In this document: piece by piece, positions 57,801 through 64,000 of the stretch
How the letters are laid out: each line of letters begins with the position of its first letter
Position numbering within the stretch: the stretch's first letter is position 1
DNA from: Schistocephalus solidus
Taxonomy: Eukaryota > Platyhelminthes > Cestoda > Diphyllobothriidea > Diphyllobothriidae
Reading direction: 5' to 3'
NCBI GenBank assembly: GCA_017591395.1
Contig: WEDG01002867.1
Coordinates: forward strand, 47,424 to 111,423
DNA length: 64,000 nucleotides
Program-made: the position numbers and the translations under genes
Notes under the pieces: model-generated
Seen by the model: the letters and a program-made list of their open reading frames with translations, nothing else
Database searches by the model: none
What the model was told of the DNA's origin: nothing

Positions 57801-59744
57801 TGCTTGTGCACCCTGCCTTGCAAGTTTCACTGAGCGGTATCACTGAAGACTAACAAGCTTATACTACATATGGCTGGTCGGCTTACCAAGCTTACTCAGC
57901 ACTTGAGTTGCTTACCGAGACACTTAGGTGTACGAGGAAATCTATGGGTCTAATCTAAAGGTCTTTTAGTGCCTCGAGTACCTGACGTGAGATCGAATTT
58001 ACTGGTGCATAAAAATATTGCTCGGTCGTTTTTTTGTACACTTGATATGCCCGAAACACTAAATAGGCGATAAATTTACAAAGTAACCTGCGAAGTTCAA
58101 TAAGCCGTCAAAAAAATAGATGTGTGTCTTAAAGCTCAAGTATTACACTTGCGAATTTGTGGTGAGGCAATGACACCACTGAAATAGTGTAATCTAATTC
58201 TGCCACTGTGCTGATCGTCTGAAAATGGACGAAGAGATTGTGGACAGCGTAAACAAGAATCCAAGACACAGGTGTTCAGGTGGGTCCTGGTAGCCGGTTG
58301 TTGTGAAACAAAGCAAGCAAACAATATTAATACTAGGGAAGACAGCACAACTGTGCCTTTGAAATAAATGTTTCGTCCTCTGGAATTTAGCATACAGGGA
58401 GAAACCATTCCATGTCCATCTCTTTATGCTTCCCAAGATGACAATAGTTAATAATGAATTAAGTTTCAGGACAGAACGGAAAGTCTGTACTAAATACAAT
58501 GCGGTATATGCCTCTGTCACAGACAACGTCACAAAACCCTAGTATCAACAATTGTTAAGTAGGTTCCTAGTATTGGATAGAAACATTTCTTCAGTTTAAT
58601 AAGATAATCGTATGTTACACAATCGAAGACTGTTTCTCACACTGAATTACCAACAAAAACGATCAATGTTAGGAATATAATTATCCAATAATTTCGAACC
58701 TCGGACTGTAATGAGGGAGGACAAAAAGAACCTATGAGACCAAAAGACATGGACCAGCTTAATTAAAAAGTATGCAGATAGAAGGACTAGTAAAGTAATC
58801 TACCGCGCATTTTATCGGTATTTGTTAACCTCCAGAATTTTGATTACAATGGCTTACTGTTGAATGTGCTCATCCGTAATCACTGACTAACTTAGCATTT
58901 AAATTTCATCCTTTAATGGGTTCTCCAATTCAAGAGAAATAATCATAAGCTATTTGATTAAATAAAATCCTGTAGCACGTGCTGAAATTGCAGGGAGAAT
59001 TTTCGACATTTTTAACTGATTTTTTGATCGAGGAAGCAGGTAAGTCTATACAAATTCGGATAGGAAAATTATCTTTTAGCGATACGAGTAGAGTAAATAG
59101 TTAATGGTGGTATGAAATGATACAATTCAATGAAATATTTGCAAATTTGCTGTTGTTGCATTTATCATGACACGTTTTTAAGCGCCCGGGTTGTGATACT
59201 CCTCTCCTGGTAAAGACACCCTTAAAGATTTCTTTATTTAGATCAAGGATTGAGTTCTTATTTGTTTGTTATTTGACTTTTATGTTATTAGTGACCAACG
59301 ATTTAAAAATGTTTTAATGTACCATAATCATCCAAACGACAATGGAAACACTTTTTTTTTCACCAAGCGTGTTTTACCTCATGCATTTTGACGCTCTTAT
59401 TTTCAATTTAATTAAGATCACATACCTAATTAAGGTCATGCTTTTTTCAGTTCCCAGTTGATCATTAGTTTACTTTTTAGCTTAAAATGGAAAAGACCAT
59501 CATAATAATTTGCTTGAACATAAATAAAAGAGAACTTACCTGCTCCAGTTAGACCTACAGCTGAAGAAATCGAATTCAGAATATTATCCAAAGTTCCTGG
59601 GTAAAAATAAGGGATAATATTGGAAGTAAGTTGGCCACAATACGAAAAGCCCATCGTAGTCAGGTCCCGTGCGCCATTAGCTAGCCTTGCCAACGGCCAA
59701 AAGTATTCCGACCTATTGCTGTTCCCGGTAGAGTCCACTGTCAT
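43751..59744 (-). CDS. Predicted multi-span membrane protein, unidentified (4 coding exons)
   Basis: Coding exons 59744-59540, 56877-56612, 47444-47271 and 43990-43751 join in consistent phase (1, 0, 0) to give about 294 residues. They start MTVDSTGNSNRSEYFWPLAR and end ADKPEHQKAE before TGA. Hydrophobic segments lie at about 97-115 (ARDVLAAVWLFLLG), 132-159 (MRILYYFLLLLLLYLIP then FFFIGII) and 163-183. The last exon is polar with an amphipathic LFKFYDRLLRALVKA helix. Four good splice-site pairs and the phase agreement are the main evidence that it is real. I do not recognise the family. A DSTG tetrad as in RUS-family (DUF647) proteins is present, but the rest does not convincingly follow. 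The ATG may be internal if a further 5' coding exon exists. Confidence 0.6.
44455..44500. repeat. GATCGCG-family cassette fragment
   Basis: CTCACTCTCGAGTCCCGCCAGCAG, immediately upstream of an inverted family A SINE, as at 54580-54610. Confidence 0.5.
44530..44680 (-). mobile_element. tRNA-derived SINE (family A)
   Basis: The plus strand shows the reverse-complement body: GGGACTGGAATGGCCATTGC, CCGTCATCAGCCAGCCATAA and CCCACCCTAGGTGTTGCACC. A decayed tRNA-like head follows. It is head to head with the next SINE. Confidence 0.7.
44700..44850 (+). mobile_element. tRNA-derived SINE (family A)
   Basis: GCCCATGATTCAGGGGTTAGG (A box) and GGGTATGAGCCTCGG (B box) lead into TTGGGATTGTGTATGACTGG and TTATTCCAGTCTCCCTTATC. 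Confidence 0.7.
45300..46225 (-). mobile_element. Penelope-like element 3' fragment framed by inverted tail motifs
   Basis: The minus strand encodes decayed GIY-YIG sequence: MAGHAAAA, then VAAHSTGPATHSSLMKLKF. It ends at 45305-45432 with the tail motif (hammerhead-like core 45432-45395). At the other edge (46140-46225) a second copy of the tail lies in opposite orientation: GGATTCGAGTGGGAATCCGAAAC, GGCTAACAAAGCGCTTGG. This gives inverted terminal repeats, as in 11566-12320. Confidence 0.7.
46481..46697 (+). CDS. Small CxxC/CxxC zinc-binding ORF
   Basis: An ATG at 46481 opens a 71-codon frame starting METSQHDHSRKCSDCGLRVL and ending at 46697. It has CSDC near the start and CRNC near the end, spaced about 43 residues apart, consistent with one zinc-binding domain. 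I do not recognise the family. N-terminal zinc fingers of this sort occur in transposon-encoded proteins, and no splice donor pointing to a host gene was obvious. It lies between a PLE fragment and a SINE in an intron of the minus-strand gene, in opposite orientation. It may be a first exon or a relic. Confidence 0.35.
46765..46890 (-). mobile_element. tRNA-derived SINE (family A), partial
   Basis: Reverse-complement body: GGAGACTGGAATGCGATTCC, GCCACCATCAGTCACCCATA and CCCAGGGCCATTGAG. It faces another copy at 46983. Confidence 0.65.
46983..47130 (+). mobile_element. tRNA-derived SINE (family A)
   Basis: CAGTCCTACGGTTCAATGGTAGAGCG (A box) and CTTCAAGCCTCAG (B box) are followed by GTGTGGCTGATGATGCC and TATGCCAGTCTGCATTTTC. 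It ends about 140 bases before exon 3 of the minus-strand membrane-protein gene. Confidence 0.7.
47271..47444 (-). CDS. Unidentified membrane protein, coding exon 3
   Basis: The acceptor is CTCTTCCTTTTAG before TATTACAAC; the donor is GTGAAG then GTGAGT. It is 58 codons, phase 0 at both ends. It encodes YYNFGGPLSFISASCMAAYM, then TLNVALRTWSLTRKEE and a charged segment. The first third completes a membrane segment begun in the previous exon. Confidence 0.65.
47445..47869. other. Intron, nothing recognised
   Basis: No repeat or coding motif seen. Confidence 0.3.
47870..48075. mobile_element. Minimal PLE-derived unit with inverted ends
   Basis: GAAGCGAACAGACGAGTTCCAGG at the left is the inverted outer end of the PLE tail. 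The right part is the forward tail, GACTGTCTCTGATGGCGGG, then AATTCGAAAAGTCAGG and CAATAAACTTCCTGTTCCAGCGA. Between them TTACAGTA...TACTGTAA can pair. No coding sequence is left, so this looks like a 200-base non-autonomous derivative. Confidence 0.6.
47990..48032 (+). ncRNA. Hammerhead-like motif
   Basis: CTCTGATGGCGGGTTCC, a short AGAG loop, AATTCGAAAAGTCAGG. The GAAAC-GTC box seen in other copies is changed to GAAAA-GTC here. The motif closes the short PLE derivative. Confidence 0.4.
48751..48836. repeat. (CT)n and (GA)n arrays in opposite strands
   Basis: CTCTCTCTCTCTCTCT at 48751-48768 and a longer GAGAGAGA run at 48808-48836, separated by about 40 bases. The two arrays are complementary and could pair as a hairpin. 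Confidence 0.85.
48840..50094. other. Intron, nothing recognised
   Basis: Moderately GC-rich, with a (GCC)n stretch at 49598-49612. No exon of the membrane-protein gene fits here. The frame 49500-49835 has no splice context. Confidence 0.3.
50095..50205. repeat. Degenerate TTAGGG-like repeat
   Basis: GGTTAGGCTTAGGGTTAGG, then interspersed GTTAGGG/GTTAAGG words. It resembles a decayed interstitial telomere-type repeat. Confidence 0.6.
50206..50714. other. Intron, nothing recognised
   Basis: The frame 50365-50706 (113 codons) is the longest here but shows no family motif. Confidence 0.3.
50715..50880 (+). mobile_element. tRNA-derived SINE (family A), well preserved
   Basis: GGCCGATCGCTTATTGGTTAGCG (A box) and GTCGTGGGTTCAATCCCC (B box), then GGTTGGGTATGACTGCCTG, ATGACGGCTGGTAAGCCAG and CCAGTCTCCCTGGTCTTTTT. 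This copy shows the full head-body-tail order most clearly. Confidence 0.8.
50881..53670. other. Intron, nothing recognised
   Basis: No element boundaries or motifs found. The interval 52620-53100 is GC-richer, with open frames on both strands (52665-52937, 52898-53104), but no recognisable domain. Confidence 0.3.
53675..54030. mobile_element. Family B tRNA-derived SINEs, head to head, plus a family A scrap
   Basis: A family A tail scrap (GCCATTCCAGTCTCCCATGTC, 53685-53705) is followed by an inverted family B copy (53716-53818). A plus-strand copy follows at 53914-54030: GGGCAGCATAGCTCAGTTGGCTAGAG (A box), decayed B box, CCGCCGAGTTTTTCACAAGTGGG. GGGAGCCGTGAGTTTAATCA at 53809 and its reverse complement at 53892 show that the heads face each other. 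Confidence 0.7.
54031..54211. other. Spacer between SINE copies
   Basis: No gene or other repeat seen. Confidence 0.3.
54212..54325 (+). mobile_element. tRNA-derived SINE (family B)
   Basis: GGGGCCTCTTAGCTCAGTTAGCTAGAG (A box), GTGGGTTCTAATCGCAC (B box), GAGGCCGCCGAGTTTTTCAC. It is preceded by TGATTAAACTCAGGGCTCCC, as at 53892. Confidence 0.75.
54326..54505 (-). mobile_element. tRNA-derived SINE (family A)
   Basis: Reverse complement of the family A unit: GGGAGACTGGAATGACCATT, CCGTCGTCAGCCAGTCATAC, CCCAACCCCAGGTG and a tRNA-like head ending ATTGAGCCACGGGCTCATTG. Confidence 0.8.
54525..54615. repeat. GATCGCG cassette between SINEs
   Basis: ACGCTCACCGATCGCTAACAG, CTCGTTCCGCTCTGCTTCGA and CTCTCGAGCCCTGCAAGCAG. 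It sits between two minus-strand family A SINEs, as elsewhere. Confidence 0.55.
54648..54735 (-). mobile_element. tRNA-derived SINE (family A), partial
   Basis: GGGAGACTGGAATGGCCATT, CCGTCATCAGCCAGCTATTC and a truncated head with TGGTGCACCACCC. The unit GACAGATGAATATTGCCGGC (54626) before it also occurs at 53645. Confidence 0.7.
54762..54850 (+). mobile_element. tRNA-derived SINE head (family A)
   Basis: AGCCCGTGGCTCAATGGTTAGAGCG (A box) and GGTCGTGGGTTCGATCCTCC (B box) make a nearly complete tRNA-like head. The body is cut after GGGGTTGGGTTTGA. It is the best-preserved pol III promoter pair in the window. Confidence 0.75.
54851..55744. other. Intron, nothing recognised
   Basis: AT-rich. 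A 67-codon frame at 55533-55736 has hydrophobic content but no splice or family support. Confidence 0.3.
55745..56333 (-). mobile_element. Half of the CTCATGAAATG TIR element
   Basis: The right edge (CATTTCATGTGTTAGGAAATCTACTGTA) is the inverted end seen at 507-535. Inward sequence shares blocks with 535-1050, for example the TTTCGCGTACG and AAACAAAG/ATTTTGTTTTACCACACC regions in reverse complement. The matching second end is missing, so this is a half element. Confidence 0.5.
56368..56455 (+). mobile_element. SINE family B fragment
   Basis: GGGCTGTACTCAAGCCTCACGCTTGCTG, TTTGAATCCCACCGAGGCCG and CCGAGTTTTTCACAA, without the A box. Confidence 0.65.
56612..56877 (-). CDS. Unidentified membrane protein, coding exon 2
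   Basis: The acceptor is GACTGGTTACAG before CTGGACC; the donor is GGGATAATC then GTAAGT. It enters in phase 1 and leaves in phase 0. It encodes GPFSEIPAEVVNIRNTASFQ, ATARDVLAAVWLFLLGRG, then MRILYYFLLLLLLYLIPTIS and GAFFFIGII. The two hydrophobic runs are strong membrane-helix candidates. Confidence 0.65.
56878..59539. other. Intron, nothing recognised
   Basis: AT-rich throughout. A GGACGAAACATTTATTTC-like word on the minus strand near 58375 recalls repeat tails, but no full motif is present. Confidence 0.3.
59540..59744 (-). CDS. Unidentified membrane protein, first coding exon
   Basis: The acceptor CTTTCGTCTCCTTAG lies just before TTATGACAG, so ATG at 59744 could be the initiator with a non-coding exon upstream. 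The donor is GGAGCAG then GTAAGT (phase 1). It encodes VDSTGNSNRSEYFWPLARLA, QLTSNIIPYFYPGTLDNILN and SISSAVGLTGA. Confidence 0.55.
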
Positions 59745-62699
59745 AACTAAGGAGACGAAAGAAAACTTACATAAAATTAGGAAGACGACGATTACATAAC
59801 GGTCAGCTTGAAACCCATATTTTGATATGCGGATCTGGAGATCATGTGAAGGTACTCAACACAAAGATTCAAAGACATAGTTGGACAAGCATTTAAACAG
59901 CACAAGCTAAGTTTATATAACTCAGCAAAGATTTACAGATCAAAGAAGAACCCAATTAGCAGGTCAGTACGTATTGGCCATTTGATTACTTTCATACAAA
60001 TTCTATAAACCAGTATTCGCTAAAGGTTTGAAAAAGTAAATAACCAGTTTCCCAATTATGTCTTAGAACTTACGTGGACTGTTCTGAGGCAGTTCATAAA
60101 AAAGACCAAACTTTCATTTATTTGGGCAGTTGTGGTTAGTTTGGCGCGTTCAATTTTTTGTACGATGTAAACGAAAGAGCGGTTCAGGTCATGTACACAT
60201 ACCCCTAGGTTATGGGACATATTTGTGCAAATAGAGGAAAAGGAGGGAAGATTTTCGGAGATCTCCAATGCGTCTCAACTACTTAAAGTAATATAAGCCA
60301 GACGAATAACTAACCATATACATTGTGCGTTTGCAAAACAAGAAGAAACTGACTTGTGGGAAGATAGTTTTGTGACATACATTAACATTTGTAACAGTCT
60401 CAAATGCTGTAGTCAACACTGGTTATGGTTTCATGCTCAAACGGAGCTAGAGATGCCATGCGGTTGGCTTTACTGGGCAAAAGAAAGCAATGTTGTGCAT
60501 ATGAAGCCATGTTTACGTTTGGATAAAATATTCTAAGTAAATTTATAAAAAGGTAAGGAAATAACAGAAGAGGACAGCAAGTAAATCAGTCCAAAAATTG
60601 TCATTATACGAGTTTGGCTGAGAAATCCTGCAAAATTTTAGTGAAATAGTGAGGAAAGAAGCGTAAGTCTAAAAGACGAACGGTTGAGGAGAAATCCTCT
60701 AGTTTCCGTGCACTGGTACTTACAAACAAATTTTAAAAAGTAACTACAGTTAGTCATAAAGGTTTCGACACCATTGTCAGTGAATATTTGAAGGCTATAG
60801 GTATCGTTTTCAGCAAATTCGTCAGATTTTTGAAACTATCATAATTTATAGGTTATAAAAGCTATTGGCCGTAAAGAAGGCACAAATAAAAAATCTGAAC
60901 GCTACGCTTACAAAGACACTTCAGAAGGTTAAGGCAAAATAGTTTCTATTCTTTCTACCCAATTTCATCGTTAGAACATACTCTATAATAAATAAAAATC
61001 AGTTGTGCATTTTTAAGAGTTGCCGCCCACATTAAATAAGTAACCCAAATGAGTAATCATTAGTTCTCGACAAGCGGACATATGCGAACTATTTTCAGCA
61101 TGACAATGTATGAGTTTTGAATACAGTACGAAGATAATTGATGCAGTGCTTTCTCCGAAAAGATTTGAACAAGGCAACAGTGACAAAATAAGCAGACTTT
61201 AATGACACCGTAGAACTTCGCGACGGTACGAAGAACAAGCTCAAGTTTTTATCTGTGGCAACACCTTACATTTAATACTTAACCGGTTCACGCGTGTGGC
61301 TTGCATGAGGAAAAGTGGCGAAAAGGACAGATTCCGTTTTTTGAACGCTCGTTTTGCCCATTAACACAAAAAACGATATAAAGTTCAGTACAAAAAGTGC
61401 ATTAAACATTTTTGGGAAAAACTCTTTTATGGCTTAACAAACAGATCCGATAAGGCCTCGTATGCAGTGGGCACAACGGAGACACGCATGATCTGAGATA
61501 AGATGGGTGAGGATGACTTCTCATGTCAGAGTGAATGAATGGCCTCCGTCCTTTCAGAATATGATAACCAGCTTCCTGTTATGAATCATCTTTCCCATAA
61601 CATAGGCCAGTTTTGCCGTTACTGGCCTACTCCTTCAAAACTTTAGTAAGCCTAAGATTATGTTCAATGGCTGACCTTGTGAAAGGATAGTACGGAAGAT
61701 TGCTCACAACTAGAACGTTCAAATTTATATCGAGTGTTTAACCTTTAAATCTGCTGCTCAGATATTCGGTAACACTAAAAATGTTTAATCATAAAAGAGA
61801 ACAACGGTCCCCACTGTAGTTTATAAGCAGACACATGGCTCTTCAATTAGCGGAGCCAACACGAAGCCAGGAGGAGCACAGTCACCTTCCTTTTGAATTA
61901 ATGCTACTTAATATTTAGTCCTACAGGGTTTGTGCAGGAAGGGTATACCCTTCTAATTGTCTAATCTGCGTGAATTTCTGTTGCTACAATCCGAAAACCT
62001 TCTGAGTAAAATAAGGGAAGGATAAATATGATAATTACTATATGATTGAAAGCACACAACGCAAAGTACCCTTTTGGTCTCCCTAATGGCACGCAATAAC
62101 ACACAACTGCAAGAGATAATCTTTTGCTAATTAAAATATTGGGCGTCGATTGAGGTTTAGTAAAACAGCCCTGGGTTCAGCATGACCAGATTTTCAACAT
62201 TCAATGATTTTACTGCAGACCTTAAAAGTGAAGATCAGCTGGCACCTCTTGTTTTTTCTCCAGCTCGTATCGTTATAAGACAATTATAATCCACGCGAGC
62301 CACGAAATCTCACGGCCGAATTTACAACGCGGGCTTAATTAAAGGAGTAAATACTTCGGAGTATATCGCTGTTTTCCTTCAGAAGGAAGTTACATTTCGA
62401 AGAATTTATTTCAAGTTTACGCAGTTTTTCTAATGAGAGCAATAGAGCAAATATTTATGTCGATTATTAGGAGCATCAGAACCGAGGAGCCGAATGAACA
62501 ACCACTGCTGAGTACTGATAACGTAAACAGAGCGCAATAAAGCTTGAAAGGTGTTCCCAAACCAGGAAAAAATTAAGCAAACATGCTACAAAAACAAGAA
62601 AAAATAGTTCATATAAGAATACTACAGATAAAAATTTTGGTAAGGATTAGAAAGATTATATGGGAAGACAAACGAACCCCTAGAAAATTGTGAGGATAG
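59745..62699. other. Upstream region, nothing recognised
   Basis: Three kilobases of AT-rich sequence that should include the promoter or a further 5' exon of the membrane-protein gene. A possible exon at about 60062-60200 has a good donor but the wrong phase to join. Confidence 0.35.
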
Positions 62700-63290
62700 A
62701 GCAAAAGAGGAGCACTCTATCTGGATGATTTAAACCCATTTTTATGAGTGACAGTACATTTATTGCTTCTTTCTACGACTTTTATGAGGGTCCGACAATC
62801 AAGGCTGTATCTTTTGACGATGCAATTTTTCATAAAGTACTGTTTGCTCTTAATGAGTAAAAATCACCGGACCCAGATTTCATCCAATTCAAGTTACTTA
62901 AGGAACTGGCTGTAGAAATAGGCTAGACATTGTGCATGCTCCTTCAAGCCTCGTTCAAATCTGATGTGAAAGCTTCATGGACCGCACTGCTATATAAATA
63001 TAACAGCATGGTCTCCGCAAATAATTACAGAACAATTATTCTCACATCAATCAGCTGCAAAATCATAGAAAAGATAAAAAAACCGAGAGCTTATGCAATT
63101 TTTAGAACACCATAATCTCTCATCTGGTGCGTAGCATGGATTCCGAAGTGGACGGTCTTGCGTGATGAACTTGCTCTATTGCCTGGAACATTGGACTCGG
63201 GCAGTTGATGAAGTAATTACGCTGCGCGTAGCCTTTATGTACTATAAGAAGGCATTTAATAGTATCCCACTACAGTGACTTCTGTACAAA
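62700..63290 (+). pseudogene. CR1-like reverse-transcriptase fragment
   Basis: The plus strand shows SPDPDFIQFKLLKELAVEIG, LLQASFKSDVKASWTALLYK, ANNYRTIILTSISCKIIEKI and then YYKKAFNSIPLQ-like sequence. These are decayed RT motifs ('SPGPDGI...LLKEL', 'NYRPISLTS..CKIMEKI', 'KAFD.VPH'). Stops at several points. Confidence 0.75.
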
Positions 63291-63299
63291 CTCAGCCGA

Positions 63300-63621
63300 T
63301 CAAGTGTTAGCGTAATATCCTGAAATGGATACGGAACTTCCTACTTGGCTGTTCTCAGCCCATATTTTTATGTCATCGGCAAACATAAGAGCTTCAAAAT
63401 CTAAGATATTGAGACAGTCGTTCACGTATATTAGGAACAGTAGCAGGACCAAAACAGAACCCTTTGGGACACCACTTTCTAGTTTTGCCCATACCGAGAT
63501 AGTGGTTTTTAGCAAGACCTCTCTGTACTCTGAAAGACAAGAAACTCTGCCAAGTCACATTGGCCGGATATAATTCCTGCATAAGCACATAGAAAACTTG
63601 CTGAAGAACCGGTTGAACCAC
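63300..63621 (-). pseudogene. CR1-like RT core, inverted relative to flanks
   Basis: The minus strand encodes LSFRVQRGLAKNHYLGMGKT and, in another frame, LESGVPKGSVL, LLFLIYVNDCLNILDFEALM and FADDIKIWAEN (FADD catalytic box). It is the part expected between the two plus-strand flanking segments' RT motifs, but in opposite orientation. Confidence 0.75.
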
Positions 63622-63624
63622 TAT

Positions 63625-64000
63625 CCATCATATTCCAAAAGTCCTTTGAAAAAGCACCCTCCTGGAATGATGGAAGTGTGCATGCACCGTCCCGATCTAT
63701 AAAGGAAGTTCACGACTGGACTGGGAAAATTACCGCCTTGTCAGTTTAACTTGCATAACTTGTAAAATAATGGAGCGTATTATCAAGAGGCCTTTAATGT
63801 GCTATCTGGAAAACAACCAAATCTTATGCTATGCCCAACATGACTTCCGTCCAGGACGTTCCTGTCTCCCGAGTTTCCTTCAGTCACACGAGAAATTAAC
63901 AAAGGCCACAGATAAGGGTTATCCATTAAATGTCATATATTTTGCCTTAAGAAGGCCTTTGATAGTGTACCACACGGGCTTCTTTTTACAAAAACGGTTC
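63625..64000 (+). pseudogene. CR1-like RT fragment running off the window
   Basis: Across frame breaks the plus strand encodes SFEKAPSWNDGSVHAP, NYRLVSLTCITCKIMERIIK, LENNQILCYAQHDFRPGRSC and then YFALRRPL with VYHTGFFLQKRF. These are the RT finger/palm motifs upstream of the catalytic box, with several frame shifts. Confidence 0.75.

Noticed and set aside
58290..58400. Hammerhead ribozyme near a GGACGAAACAT word
   Set aside because: The GAAAC box is there but no CTGATGA box precedes it at a usable distance.
43751..59744. Second gene as a diverged tandem paralogue of the ABCB7-like gene
   Set aside because: Three exons have similar lengths and the same phases as ABCB7 exons 2-4, and YFWP and YY.FGG resemble ABCB7. 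However, RTGA, KAIDRG, TRWRT and NYETVK are all missing, and the protein ends without an ATPase domain.
60056..60268. Upstream coding exon of the membrane-protein gene
   Set aside because: The donor (CCAC/GTAAGT) is good but leaves phase 0, while the next exon needs phase 1; joining gives an early stop. No clear acceptor.
1..64000. CRISPR array, prophage, operon or bacterial defence system
   Set aside because: No regularly spaced repeats, no bacterial-type gene clusters; introns and retroelements show the DNA is eukaryotic.

Overview
This is eukaryotic DNA, most likely from a flatworm and probably a diphyllobothriidean tapeworm (Spirometra / Schistocephalus / Dibothriocephalus group). The basis is split genes with canonical GT-AG introns of up to about 9 kb, very heavy repeat content, several Penelope-like (PLE) and CR1-like retroelements, and an RTE-type endonuclease-reverse transcriptase joined to C2H2 fingers of the 'RIGLVGHLRIHRT' type, which I associate with that group from memory. 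There are no bacterial operons, CRISPR arrays or phage genes.

Two host genes can be read, both on the minus strand. From 22119 down to 2418 lie seven exons of a mitochondrial ABC half-transporter of the ABCB7/Atm1 family. They run from a presequence, through the whole membrane domain, to the Walker A motif and Q-loop of the ATPase domain. The rest of the ATPase domain is off the left edge. All exon phases agree and together give about 518 residues. From 59744 down to 43751 lie four phase-compatible exons of a second gene, a predicted membrane protein of about 294 residues that I cannot identify.

Nearly everything else is mobile DNA. The first gene's introns hold two kinds of terminal-inverted-repeat (TIR) elements, tRNA-derived SINEs, a PLE foldback palindrome (9822-10745), further PLE pieces and a GC-richer repeat cluster (14.9-16.9 kb). 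The interval 22.4-38.3 kb is a retroelement graveyard: CR1-like elements in both orientations, PLE fragments and a nearly full-length but broken RTE element with a zinc-finger tail (about 34.0-38.3 kb). Directly after it comes a 2.2 kb near-perfect inverted duplication (38300-40508) containing two truncated mariner copies plus flanking DNA. The second gene's introns hold SINEs in head-to-head pairs, PLE fragments bounded by inverted copies of a hammerhead-like motif, and a small CxxC/CxxC ORF. The last 1.3 kb is CR1-like sequence with an inverted middle segment.

The most interesting structures are the PLE fragments framed by inverted ribozyme-like motifs, the mariner inverted duplication, the decayed copy of a splice acceptor of the ABCB7-like gene beside the PLE foldback, and the unidentified membrane protein gene.
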